Both the position numbers and the translations under genes were made by a program. This document shows positions 25,984 through 33,601 of a DNA stretch of 64,000 nt, piece by piece. The stretch's first letter is position 1; every line of letters begins with the position of its first letter. Location of the stretch: NCBI RefSeq assembly GCF_023100725.1, contig NZ_CP095501.1, forward strand, positions 3,596,001 to 3,660,000, in the 5' to 3' direction. Source of the DNA: Arthrobacter antioxidans (lineage in GTDB: Bacteria; Actinomycetota; Actinomycetes; Actinomycetales; Micrococcaceae). The notes beneath the pieces were generated by a model. That model made no database searches. It was given only the letters and a program-made list of their open reading frames with translations, and had not been told where the DNA came from.

Positions 25984-26250
25984 AGCCCCACAGTAGGCGG
26001 GCAGGCCGTCAGGGGCGACACTTGCCGCTCCCGGACTCGACATCTGTCGATAGCCCCTCCAGCATCGATCTGCTAGTGGCCCAGCTCACATCCGCCCGGG
26101 AACCGCGGCGCGGCGGGCATTGGAGGCCACGCGGCACGGCCTTCCGCACGAGGGGCCACGCGGCGACCGGAGGAGCCCCGGCGGAGCGCTCCTCGCCGCT
26201 CCCTATTCTGGAGCTACCCCGTCCGCCCGATCGAACCCGTGGAGAACCCA

Positions 26251-27363
26251 ATGATCATCGGCGTCCCCCGAGAAGTGAAGAACAACGAGTTCCGCGTCGC
26301 CATCACGGCGTCCGGCGTGCACGAGTTCCGGGCCCACGGGCACACCGTGCTCGTGGAACGCGGAGCGGGCGTCGGCTCGAACATCACGGACGCGGCCTAC
26401 GAGGCCGCCGGCGCCGAGCTCGTCGATGCCGCCGACGACGTCTGGGCGCGCGCGGACATGGTCCTGAAGGTCAAGGAGCCGGTCGCCGCCGAGTACCACC
26501 GGTTCCGGAAGGGCCTCATCCTCTTCACCTACCTCCACCTCGCGGCGGAACCCGAACTGACTCGCGCGCTGGTGGACGCCGGCGTCACCGCGATCGCCTA
26601 CGAGACCGTCCAGGACGGCCGCGCCCTGCCCCTGCTCGCCCCGATGTCCGAGGTGGCCGGCCGCCTGTCCGTCCAGGTCGGCGCGCAGGTCATGACCGCG
26701 CCGGCCGGCGGCCCCGGCCTGCTGCTCGGCGGCGTCGCAGGGGTCCGCCCCGCCAAGGTCGTGGTCCTCGGGGCAGGCGTCGCGGGCACCAACGCGACGG
26801 CGATGGCGGTCGGCACGGGCGCGGAGGTCACCATCCTCGACATCAACATCGCCCGGCTGCGGGAGATCGATGCCCTGTACGCCGGACGCGTCAAGACGAT
26901 CGCCTCGAACTCCCTGGAGATCGAGACCTCCGTCCTCGATGCGGACCTGGTGATCGGATCCGTCCTGATCCCCGGCGCCCGGGCCCCGAAGCTCGTCACG
27001 AACGAGCTCGTCTCCCGGATGAAGCCGGGCAGCGTCCTGGTGGACATCGCCGTGGACCAGGGCGGGTGCTTCGAGGACTCCCGCGTCACCACGCACGAGG
27101 ACCCCACCTTCACGGTGCACGGATCACTCTTCTACTGCGTGGGCAACATGCCCGGCGCCGTCCCGAACACGTCGACCTACGCGCTGACCAACGTGACGCT
27201 GCGGTACGCCGTGGCGCTGGCCGACCGGGGCGTCCGCGCCGCGTTCGACGCGGACCCCTCGCTGGCGCGCGGGCTGAACGTCGCGTCGGGGCGGGTGGCA
27301 CACCACTCGGTGTCCGAGGCGCACGGCCTGGAGCTGGCGAAGGACTGGTCGGCACTGGTCTAG
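26251..27363 (+). CDS. ald: alanine dehydrogenase
   Basis: This 370-residue protein catalyses NAD-dependent conversion of L-alanine to pyruvate and ammonia. It starts MIIGVPREVKNNEFRVA, has the catalytic Lys in MVLKVKEP and the His in TYLHLAA. The NAD fold reads VVVLGAGVAGTNATAMA, and VLVDIAVDQGGCFE is a family signature. Length matches Ald exactly. ATG 26251 has GGAG seven bases upstream. It diverges from a PucR-type regulator and ends at a strong bidirectional hairpin. Confidence 0.96.
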   Translation: MIIGVPREVKNNEFRVAITASGVHEFRAHGHTVLVERGAGVGSNITDAAYEAAGAELVDAADDVWARADMVLKVKEPVAAEYHRFRKGLILFTYLHLAAEPELTRALVDAGVTAIAYETVQDGRALPLLAPMSEVAGRLSVQVGAQVMTAPAGGPGLLLGGVAGVRPAKVVVLGAGVAGTNATAMAVGTGAEVTILDINIARLREIDALYAGRVKTIASNSLEIETSVLDADLVIGSVLIPGARAPKLVTNELVSRMKPGSVLVDIAVDQGGCFEDSRVTTHEDPTFTVHGSLFYCVGNMPGAVPNTSTYALTNVTLRYAVALADRGVRAAFDADPSLARGLNVASGRVAHHSVSEAHGLELAKDWSALV

Positions 27364-27375
27364 TACTGCCGGGCG

Positions 27376-27403
27376 CCTGACCGGGCGACTCCGCCCGGTC
27401 AGG
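27376..27403. terminator. bidirectional terminator between ald and the oxidoreductase gene
   Basis: A perfect 12-bp stem (27376-27387 with 27392-27403) and an ACTC loop lie between two convergent genes, 12 bases after the ald stop and overlapping the other stop codon. It can act in both directions. Confidence 0.75.
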
Positions 27404-28463
27404 GGCCCCGCAGCCTGAGCGGGTACGCGGCGTGGACCTCTTCGATCAGCCGCACGACGTCGAGGGCCTCGACCGCCTGCACGGGCGGCGGCCCGTCCCC
27501 GTGGAGGGCCGTGACGAGTCCGGCGTAGAAGTCCGGGTACCGGCCGGGGCCGACGACGAGCGCCTCGGCGTCCGTGTCGCGCCCCATCATGCCCCGGGGC
27601 GGCACCATCAGGGCATCGGCCGCGTCCACGAGGCCGTCCGGCGGCACGCCCGCCGCGAGCAGTGCCTCCTGCGGGTCCGTGCCCGTGATCGTCAGTCCGC
27701 CCTGCGCCCCGGTCACACGGAAGCGGGGCCGGGCGAGCGGCGCGAGGGTCCCCGCGTGCAGATGGCTGGTGACCCCGCCGTCATGCCGCAGGACGAGGAA
27801 CGCCGAGTCCTCGGCCGCTCCACCGCGGTCGCTGCGCAGTTCGGCGTACACGGGGACCGCCGGCCCGAAGAGGGCGAGCGCCTGGTCGATCAGGTGCGAG
27901 CCGAGGTCGTAGAGCACGCCACCTCCGTCCGCCGGCCCGGCGGCGCGCTTCCACGGCTTGCTGATGGACGGCTTCCACGACTCCATCGCCGATTCGAAGA
28001 AGCGCACCTCGCCCAGGCCCCCCGCCGCGACCACTGCCCGCACCGTCAGGAAGTCCCCGTCCCACCGTCGGTTGTGGAACGGCACGAGGAGCGTGCCGGC
28101 TGCGCGTGCTGCGTCGATGAGCCGCCCGCCGTCGTCGGCGTGCACCACGAGGGGCTTGTCGACCACCACGTGCAGGCCCCGCGCGAGCGCCGCGGCGGCC
28201 AGCGGCGCGTGCGTGGCGTGCGGGGTGGCGATGACGGCCAGGCCGAGGTCCGGCACGGCCTGGAGCGCGTCGTCGAGCGTGGCGGCCACCAGGACGGTCG
28301 GATATGCGGCCCGCGCGGCCTCCCGGCGCTCCGGGCTCGGCGTGACGACGACGGCGAGATCCAGTCCGGGCTCGTGCCGGATCAGCGGTGCGTGGAAGAC
28401 GCTGCCGCCATGGCCGAAACCCACCAGCACCGTCCGGACGGGCCGGTGCGGGATCGGGCCCAC
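27399..28463 (-). CDS. Gfo/Idh/MocA-family oxidoreductase
   Basis: This 354-residue NAD(P)-dependent sugar or inositol dehydrogenase-like protein has an N-terminal Rossmann fold (TVLVGFGHGGSVFHAP), the family motif VDKPL, and GGGVLYDLGSHLIDQAL, which holds the catalytic Asp and His. The GTG start lies five bases after the stop of the upstream GAF-ANTAR gene. A much longer frame up to 28961 is only antisense to that gene. The substrate cannot be told. Confidence 0.88.
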   Translation of the reverse strand: MGPIPHRPVRTVLVGFGHGGSVFHAPLIRHEPGLDLAVVVTPSPERREAARAAYPTVLVAATLDDALQAVPDLGLAVIATPHATHAPLAAAALARGLHVVVDKPLVVHADDGGRLIDAARAAGTLLVPFHNRRWDGDFLTVRAVVAAGGLGEVRFFESAMESWKPSISKPWKRAAGPADGGGVLYDLGSHLIDQALALFGPAVPVYAELRSDRGGAAEDSAFLVLRHDGGVTSHLHAGTLAPLARPRFRVTGAQGGLTITGTDPQEALLAAGVPPDGLVDAADALMVPPRGMMGRDTDAEALVVGPGRYPDFYAGLVTALHGDGPPPVQAVEALDVVRLIEEVHAAYPLRLRGP

Positions 28464-28468
28464 GAGCG

Positions 28469-29275
28469 TCAGGAAGGGTCGAAGTGGGCGCGGGGGACGG
28501 TGCCGTTCAGCCCGGCGACCATGCCAGCGGCGAGCACCCGGAGCTTCACGTTGCGGGAGTTCGAGGCCCTCCGCATCTTGTCGAACGCGTCCTTCTGCGA
28601 GCAGTTGTCCTGGCCCATGATGATCCCGACGGCGAGATCGATCTCGGTGCGGGTCTGCAGCACGGCGTGGAGGTCCTCCGCCGTCGCGGCGTGCTGCGCC
28701 ACGCGCACAGCGAGCTTCAGGGCCTGCGACGCCTGCACCGTGAAGGCGCGGGCGACCCTCCGGTACTCCTCGCTGAACACGGAGGCGTCCTCGGCGTACA
28801 GGTTGAGGGCCGCACGCGCCGACCCCTCGAGATCCAGCGGCAGGCAGAACATGGCACCTACCCCGTTCCGCGTGATGTGGCGCATGAACTCGGGCCAGCG
28901 CGCGTCGGTGCGGGCATCGGCGATGAACACCTCGTCGTGCACGCGCAGGGCGTGCAGGCACGGGCCGTCGTCGTGCTCGTACTGCACCTCGTCCATGGCC
29001 TTGGCCTTCTCCCCGCTGCTGCCGACGGTGAGCTGCTCGTGGACGGAACGCTGCAGGGTGATGCCGCAGTAGGTGTCGCCCTGGGTGCCGAGGGTCTCGG
29101 CGGTGAACTCGGCCAGCTCCTGCAGGAACGCGTGCACGTCCGGATGATCGACCAGCAGATCCTGGAGGCGCGCGGCGGCCGCTTCAGGGGGGAGGAGGTC
29201 GACGTCGTCGGCCACGATGTGGAGGCGCGGGCCGGCCATGGCCTCGTCCTCGACTGCCTCAGGGGAGTCGGACAT
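28469..29275 (-). CDS. GAF-ANTAR RNA-binding antiterminator
   Basis: This 268-residue signalling protein has a GAF sensor domain (about 40-190, with DEVQYEHDDGPCLHALR) and a C-terminal ANTAR domain (IDLAVGIIMGQDNCSQKDAF) that binds stem-loops in nascent RNA. The ATG at 29275 has AGGAGG eleven bases upstream; a GTG at 29311 is an alternative start. A second protein of the same layout is encoded at 61859. It probably forms an operon with the oxidoreductase that follows five bases later. Confidence 0.87.
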   Translation of the reverse strand: MSDSPEAVEDEAMAGPRLHIVADDVDLLPPEAAAARLQDLLVDHPDVHAFLQELAEFTAETLGTQGDTYCGITLQRSVHEQLTVGSSGEKAKAMDEVQYEHDDGPCLHALRVHDEVFIADARTDARWPEFMRHITRNGVGAMFCLPLDLEGSARAALNLYAEDASVFSEEYRRVARAFTVQASQALKLAVRVAQHAATAEDLHAVLQTRTEIDLAVGIIMGQDNCSQKDAFDKMRRASNSRNVKLRVLAAGMVAGLNGTVPRAHFDPS

Positions 29276-29344
29276 CTGCTCGGGCACCTCCTCCACGCTC
29301 AACCACCTCACTCGACGGCCGGCAGGGCGCCGGCGCTTGCCAGT

Positions 29345-29974
29345 CTACAAGGGCCCGCCCCCAGCGCGGGGGCGAGCTGCGTCCGCCGCGAGGGCGGAGA
29401 CGAGGGCACGCCATGACGCGGCCAGACGGGCGTTCGACATGCCCCGGTGCTCCTGCAGGTGCAGCAGCAGGCCCGCGTTCAGGAAGGCCGACAGCTGGTA
29501 GGCGCCCAGTTCCGGATCCTGCACGTGCAGGCCGCGCAGCAGCACGGACAGGTGCAGCCGCGTGAGTTGCTGCGTCGGATGTTCGAGGTCCGGTCCGCCC
29601 TGCTGCTCGGCCGCCCGGAGGATCTGCCCGTCGAACCGCATGCGTTCGATACTCGCCTCGCCGAAGGCGATCAGCCGCTCGAGGGGTGGCGCGCCCGGCC
29701 CCAGGGGAGGAGGGCCGGCCATGAAGGCGTGCTGGAAGGAACGCCCTGCCTCGTCGGCGAGCGCGTGCATGAGGCCGGCCCTGTTGCCGAACCTCCGGAA
29801 GACGGTGCCCTTGCCCACTCCTGCCCGCCGCGCCACGGCATCCGTCGTCAGCCGCTCGGGACCACAGGTCGCGACGATCTCGGCCGCGGCATCGAGGATG
29901 AGACGGCGGTTGCGTGCCGCATCGGTCCGCTCTCCGTCGTCGCCCGTGACCCGGAGCAATTCCTCGCCCTGCAT
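29345..29974 (-). CDS. TetR-family regulator
   Basis: This 209-residue repressor has an N-terminal helix-turn-helix (LTTDAVARRAGVGKGTVFRRF) and a variable ligand domain. Its ATG lies six bases after TATAGT, so the message is probably leaderless. A near-perfect 18-bp palindrome covers that -10 box. It diverges from an FMN reductase gene, the likely second target. Such pairs often respond to quinones or other electrophiles; that is inference. Confidence 0.87.
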   Translation of the reverse strand: MQGEELLRVTGDDGERTDAARNRRLILDAAAEIVATCGPERLTTDAVARRAGVGKGTVFRRFGNRAGLMHALADEAGRSFQHAFMAGPPPLGPGAPPLERLIAFGEASIERMRFDGQILRAAEQQGGPDLEHPTQQLTRLHLSVLLRGLHVQDPELGAYQLSAFLNAGLLLHLQEHRGMSNARLAASWRALVSALAADAARPRAGGGPL

Positions 29975-29975
29975 G

Positions 29976-29993
29976 CCGCCACTATAGCGGCGG
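29976..29993. promoter_or_regulatory. palindromic TetR operator over the -10 box
   Basis: CCGCCACTATAGCGGCGG is an 18-bp palindrome with one mismatched pair, centred on CTATAG. It covers the TATAGT -10 of the tetR gene and lies in the gap before the divergent FMN reductase gene. This is the expected place for an autoregulated TetR repressor site. Confidence 0.7.
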
Positions 29994-30086
29994 AATAAAA
30001 CGGACCGCAGTCCGCTTGCAGGAGGGGACGCACGTGTCGCAGTACCGAACGCCCGGCCGAACGGCCCCACAGCATTGGGAGAAACC

Positions 30087-30647
30087 ATGACCACCACGAT
30101 CCTGACCCTCGTCGGAAGCCTGCGCGAGGGTTCCATCAACCGCCAGCTCGCGGAGGCGGCCACCGCACATGCCCCCGAAGCCGTCGACGTCGTCACGTTC
30201 GATGCGCTGAACGACGTCCCGTTCTACAACGAGGACATCGACAACGACGCCGACCGCCCCCAGGCCGCCGACGCCCTCCGCGCCGCGGCAGCCGACGCGG
30301 ACGCCGTCCTGCTCGTCTCCCCCGAATACAACGGCAGCATGCCGGCGGTGCTGAAGAACGCCATCGACTGGCTCTCCCGCCCCTACGGCGCCGGTGCGCT
30401 CTCGAGCAAGCCCGCCGCCGTCATCGGCTCCGCCTTCGGCCAGTACGGCGGGGTGTGGGCCCACGACGAGGCCCGCCGCTCCCTCGGCGTCGCAGGTGCC
30501 ACGGTGCTCGACGAAGCCCGGCTCTCCATCGGCAGCTCGATCACGCGCTTCGCCGAGGTGCACCCGAAGGACGACGCCGAGGTCTCCGGTCTGGTCACCG
30601 GGGTCCTGATGGCCCTCGCTGGCGCGGCCGCGCCCGTCGCGGCCTGA
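30087..30647 (+). CDS. NAD(P)H-dependent FMN reductase / quinone reductase
   Basis: This 186-residue flavodoxin-like protein belongs to the NADPH-dependent FMN reductase family. It has the phosphate loop LVGSLREGSINRQL and the signature SPEYNGSMPAVLKNAIDW. It reduces FMN, quinones, chromate or azo compounds in related proteins. ATG 30087 has GGGAG five bases upstream. The divergent TetR gene probably controls it. Confidence 0.92.
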   Translation: MTTTILTLVGSLREGSINRQLAEAATAHAPEAVDVVTFDALNDVPFYNEDIDNDADRPQAADALRAAAADADAVLLVSPEYNGSMPAVLKNAIDWLSRPYGAGALSSKPAAVIGSAFGQYGGVWAHDEARRSLGVAGATVLDEARLSIGSSITRFAEVHPKDDAEVSGLVTGVLMALAGAAAPVAA

Positions 30648-30690
30648 TCGGCAGCCACCGCGCACGGCGCAGCACAGGTAGCAGCACAGA

Positions 30691-30733
30691 GACAGCAGGA
30701 CACCGGCGCAACCCGCGCCGGTGTCCTGCTGTC
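30691..30733. terminator. long bidirectional terminator hairpin
   Basis: A perfect 19-bp stem (30691-30709 with 30715-30733) and a five-base loop lie between the convergent FMN reductase gene and the small gene at 30754. It insulates the peptide locus from the reductase. Confidence 0.8.
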
Positions 30734-30753
30734 CGTCTGCCGCGGGGTGCGGC

Positions 30754-30945
30754 TCAGTGCCAGAGGCTGTCCGCCCAGGCGGCATCCCTCAGGTAGTCCC
30801 TGGCGGGCCCGATCTCCCAGAGCTGGCCCTGCGGGGCGAGGACGCCGTCGTTCTGCATCGACTCGACCTCCTCCGACGAACAGCCGAGAGCCTCGGAGAG
30901 GTCGGCGTCGTCCATGGCCAGCACAACGGTGTTCCTTGGGTTCAT
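30754..30945 (-). CDS. small excisionase/MerR-like protein
   Basis: This 63-residue protein starts at ATG 30945 with AAGGA upstream. The segment DLSEALGCSSEEVESMQNDG followed by LWEIGPARDYLRDA resembles the helix-turn-helix and wing of small excisionase-like proteins. It lies 33 bases downstream of the SpaB_C-like gene on the same strand and ends before a strong terminator, so it is probably the last gene of that unit. A role as regulator or accessory factor of the peptide system is inferred. Confidence 0.6.
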   Translation of the reverse strand: MNPRNTVVLAMDDADLSEALGCSSEEVESMQNDGVLAPQGQLWEIGPARDYLRDAAWADSLWH

Positions 30946-30977
30946 GGTGCAGTCCTTCGGTCGGTGGATGGGCCGGG

Positions 30978-31952
30978 CTACAGGGTGGTGCGCGCCGCGC
31001 GGACCGGGCCGGCCACCGGCTTCCAGCTCCGCGCATACAAACCCAGTGCCGCCTCCTCGCGGGCAGCGAAGCCCAGGCGGTTCAGCGCCATGTGCGCCTG
31101 GTACACGGTCAGATGCTGGGCGCTGCGGCTGACGCGGACCTTGTCGGCCCGGTACAGATAGGTGTCGAGGGCGCGGAACCAGCGCCGCCGCCAGTTCTGC
31201 ACGGCGGATTCGGACGCCGTGGCCGCCATGAGCGCGTGGAAGCCGGGGGCCTTCGCGGCGACCTGCGCGGCCATCGCCTCCCGGACCCCCGACGCGCGTG
31301 GGCCGACGTCGGCCGTGCACGCGCGCAGGTGGCTGTCCCAGTAGAAGTCCCAGGAGAGTCGCCGGCGGTCCGGCCATCCCGCGGAACGCGGGCCGCGCAT
31401 CATGCTCTGCGCGGAGTCGAAGAGGAGCAGCGCCGCGAGCGCGGAGCGGTTCTGCAGGCGGGGGAAGCGCTGGGTCCCCCAGAGGGCGAGTTCGGAACCG
31501 AGTTCGAAGACCTCCTCGGCGAGGTGCAGACCCTCCACCCCGCCGTACTTGACGAGGTTGGCCTCGAGCTGCGGATCGGCCATCTCCCGACCGCCGGAAT
31601 AGTAGGTGTTGCTGGCGGGAGCGGTGAAATGCTGGCGGACCGTCAGCCGGGGTACGCTCCTGGCGCTACGGTCCTGGAGTGCCCGCTGAAAGCTGCGCAG
31701 GGGTTCGAGGACGCGGGGGTGGGCATGGATGCTGAGTCTGACCTGTCCCATGACGCCCGTCGACGGGTCCTCGCCCCGCGTGAAGTACCAGCGCTTGGCG
31801 CCGAGCGCCTGGGCCTGCGCCACCAGCGGGGTGACCAGTTCTTCGATGATGCCGTCCGCTACATCGAAGCCACCCGTCGAGAGGGAGAGATGCCACCACT
31901 GAGTGCTGACGACCGTCCGTGAGGCGGTACGAACGGCGGTCAGCTGGCTCAT
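30978..31952 (-). CDS. stand-alone SpaB_C / thiopeptide-type bacteriocin biosynthesis protein
   Basis: This 324-residue protein matches the C-terminal domain family of class I lanthipeptide dehydratases and thiopeptide enzymes. Near the N-terminus is WWHLSLSTGG, then RWYFTRGEDP and GQVRLSIHAHP; later comes KYGGVEGLHLAEEVFELGSE, the central family motif. Such domains eliminate glutamate from Ser/Thr in split LanB enzymes or form pyridine rings in thiopeptides. No LanB glutamylation partner is encoded nearby, so the activity may differ. The ATG has AAGGAG six bases upstream. It lies 84 bases after a secreted 46-residue peptide gene on the same strand, which may be its substrate or partner. Confidence 0.8.
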   Translation of the reverse strand: MSQLTAVRTASRTVVSTQWWHLSLSTGGFDVADGIIEELVTPLVAQAQALGAKRWYFTRGEDPSTGVMGQVRLSIHAHPRVLEPLRSFQRALQDRSARSVPRLTVRQHFTAPASNTYYSGGREMADPQLEANLVKYGGVEGLHLAEEVFELGSELALWGTQRFPRLQNRSALAALLLFDSAQSMMRGPRSAGWPDRRRLSWDFYWDSHLRACTADVGPRASGVREAMAAQVAAKAPGFHALMAATASESAVQNWRRRWFRALDTYLYRADKVRVSRSAQHLTVYQAHMALNRLGFAAREEAALGLYARSWKPVAGPVRAARTTL

Positions 31953-32036
31953 GGCTCTCTCCTTCAGGGTCTGTGATCACCCCCGCTGGGGCGGGCTCTG
32001 GGGGCGCCCTCCGGATTCTGCTCCCGGGGGCACCTG

Positions 32037-32177
32037 TTACTTGGGCCAGTCCCAGCTGGCCGCCGTGGGCTGGCCCTTGGGCCAGTCCCAGCTGGCCGCG
32101 CTGACGGACTGGCCTGCCGGCAGAACAGCTCCCACCAGGATCAACAGGCCTGCAGTTGCGCCGAATACCTTCTTCAT
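32037..32177 (-). CDS. secreted peptide with two ASWDWPK copies
   Basis: This 46-residue peptide starts at ATG 32177 with AAGGAAGGA upstream. A basic start (MKK) and a hydrophobic core run to a likely signal-peptidase site SVSA/A at residues 24-28. The mature part would be 19 residues: ASWDWPK, linker GQPTA, then ASWDWPK at the C-terminus. The two heptapeptide copies come from a perfect DNA repeat. It has no Cys, and the only Ser/Thr of the mature part are one per copy and one in the linker. The size and multiplied core suit a precursor of a peptide signal or a small RiPP. It lies between the SpaB_C-like gene and a divergent regulator. Confidence 0.7.
   Translation of the reverse strand: MKKVFGATAGLLILVGAVLPAGQSVSAASWDWPKGQPTAASWDWPK
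32040..32099. repeat. 24-bp direct repeat coding for the twin heptapeptide
   Basis: Bases 32040-32063 and 32076-32099 are identical over 24 bp, with a period of 36 bp. They encode the two AASWDWPK copies of the small secreted peptide. Identity at every third base suggests recent duplication or gene conversion rather than old convergence. Confidence 0.9.
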
Positions 32178-32547
32178 GGCGATCCTTCCTTGCCCGTGTC
32201 CCGGGTGGTCGAGCTGTCCCCGCACGTGCCGATCGGAACGTGCCCGGTCCCTGCGTGAGGGCCCCCCTCGGGACTTCCGCTGAACCGGCTTCATCAGAAT
32301 GTCCGGCGCCGACAGGTAGTGTCCAGCAGTAGAGGTGGCCGTTTACGGACATGGCGCGATCAGGACGCGGGAGTGCGCCGTGACGATCCGGGACAGCGGC
32401 GTCCCGGGCTCACTTCCGCGGAACGGCGGGGATCCCGGCGCTCCCGGGAGGAGCGGATTGCCCCTGTCCCAGCCGTGTCATTAACTGGACATGTCATCTT
32501 TTCCGCACGCGATTCGCCGCTGGTGCCAGCGGCGACAAGGAGGTCTC

Positions 32548-33516
32548 ATGCTGGGTGCGACGTCACTCGAGGTGTACCGGTACGCCGTGGGACACCCCGG
32601 CTGGACGCGCGCCGAGGCCTCCGAGGCCCTCGGGCTGACACTGCGCCGCATCGACGAGGCCGTCGGCGAGCTGTCCGACCGTCGACTGCTCAGCCCGCAG
32701 GCCGGAAGCCCGGACGGACTCGTCGCGGTCTCACCCGACGTCGCCCTCGCCGACCTCGTCGACGCGGACGAGCGCGAGTTGCAGGAGCTCAAGGCGCGCA
32801 TCAGCGCCCAGCGGCGTGAACTGTCCAGCCTCCTGCCCACTTTCCTCGACGCCCGCAAGCACATCCTCGCCAGCACGTCGGTGGAGACCCTGGAGGACCC
32901 GCATCTCATCCACCGGGTCCTCATCGACTACGGGCGCGACGTCACCGAGAAGGTGTACATCGCGCAGCCCGGCCAGGGATCGACGGCGGACGTCCACGAG
33001 GAGAGCGTCCGGAAGGATCTCGAACTCCTCGAACACGGGGTGCGACGGCGGACCCTGTACGACACGAGTACGCGCGACCATGTGCCGACCCGCAAGGCTG
33101 TCGAGGCGATCGCCGCGGGCGGCGGCGAGTTCGGCGTCCTCCCGTTCATCCCCCTGCGCATGCTCATCTTCGATGAGAAGCTGGCCCTGGTGGGCCGCCA
33201 GCTCACGCGCGACGACAAGGCCGCCCTGGTCATCCGGGACCACAGCCTGATCAACATCTTCACGCGCCTGTTCGACATCGCGTGGGAGCTCAGCGAGGCC
33301 TTCCTCTGCCCGCAGCAGGTCGGATCGCCCTTGAGCGCGATGCAGCGCTCCATCATCCAGGGCCTCGCGAACGGCCTGTCCGACGAGTCGATCGCGCGGC
33401 GCCTGGATATCAATGTGAGGACCTGCCGTCGGCACATCGCCTGGATGCTGGAGACGCTGCGGGCGGACAGCCGCTTCCAGGCAGCCCTGAAGGCGCGCGA
33501 CGCGGGATGGGTCTGA
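32548..33516 (+). CDS. TrmB/LuxR-type transcriptional regulator
   Basis: This 322-residue protein has an N-terminal TrmB-like winged helix (VYRYAVGHPGWTRAEASEALG), a middle domain and a C-terminal LuxR-like helix-turn-helix (LSAMQRSIIQGLANGLSDES, then IARRLDINVRTCRRHIAWML). The ATG at 32548 has a perfect AAGGAGG four bases upstream; an earlier frame start at 32491 lacks this. It is divergent from the secreted peptide gene, so it may sense the peptide and control its locus. That link is inferred from position alone. The 370-base gap between them holds no other gene I can see. Confidence 0.85.
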   Translation: MLGATSLEVYRYAVGHPGWTRAEASEALGLTLRRIDEAVGELSDRRLLSPQAGSPDGLVAVSPDVALADLVDADERELQELKARISAQRRELSSLLPTFLDARKHILASTSVETLEDPHLIHRVLIDYGRDVTEKVYIAQPGQGSTADVHEESVRKDLELLEHGVRRRTLYDTSTRDHVPTRKAVEAIAAGGGEFGVLPFIPLRMLIFDEKLALVGRQLTRDDKAALVIRDHSLINIFTRLFDIAWELSEAFLCPQQVGSPLSAMQRSIIQGLANGLSDESIARRLDINVRTCRRHIAWMLETLRADSRFQAALKARDAGWV

Positions 33517-33589
33517 GCGGCCTGCGTCGCCGCATTCGCATGCGTTGCACTGATGGGCAACACCTGTTGCCTGATGGTGAACCCGGGCC

Positions 33590-33595
33590 TAGACT
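33590..33595 (+). promoter_or_regulatory. -10 box of a leaderless transcript
   Basis: TAGACT lies exactly six bases before the GTG start of the aminotransferase gene, with no ribosome site in between. This is the actinobacterial pattern for transcription starting at the start codon. It fixes GTG 33602 as the start. Confidence 0.6.
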
Positions 33596-33601
33596 CTGGG
33601 C

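Noticed and set aside
28464..28961. Longer start for the Gfo/Idh/MocA gene
   Set aside because: The added residues lie in another frame of the GAF-ANTAR gene and precede the Rossmann motif without any family support.
32040..32099. CRISPR-like repeat
   Set aside because: There are only two copies, they are in frame within a peptide gene, and no cas genes are present.
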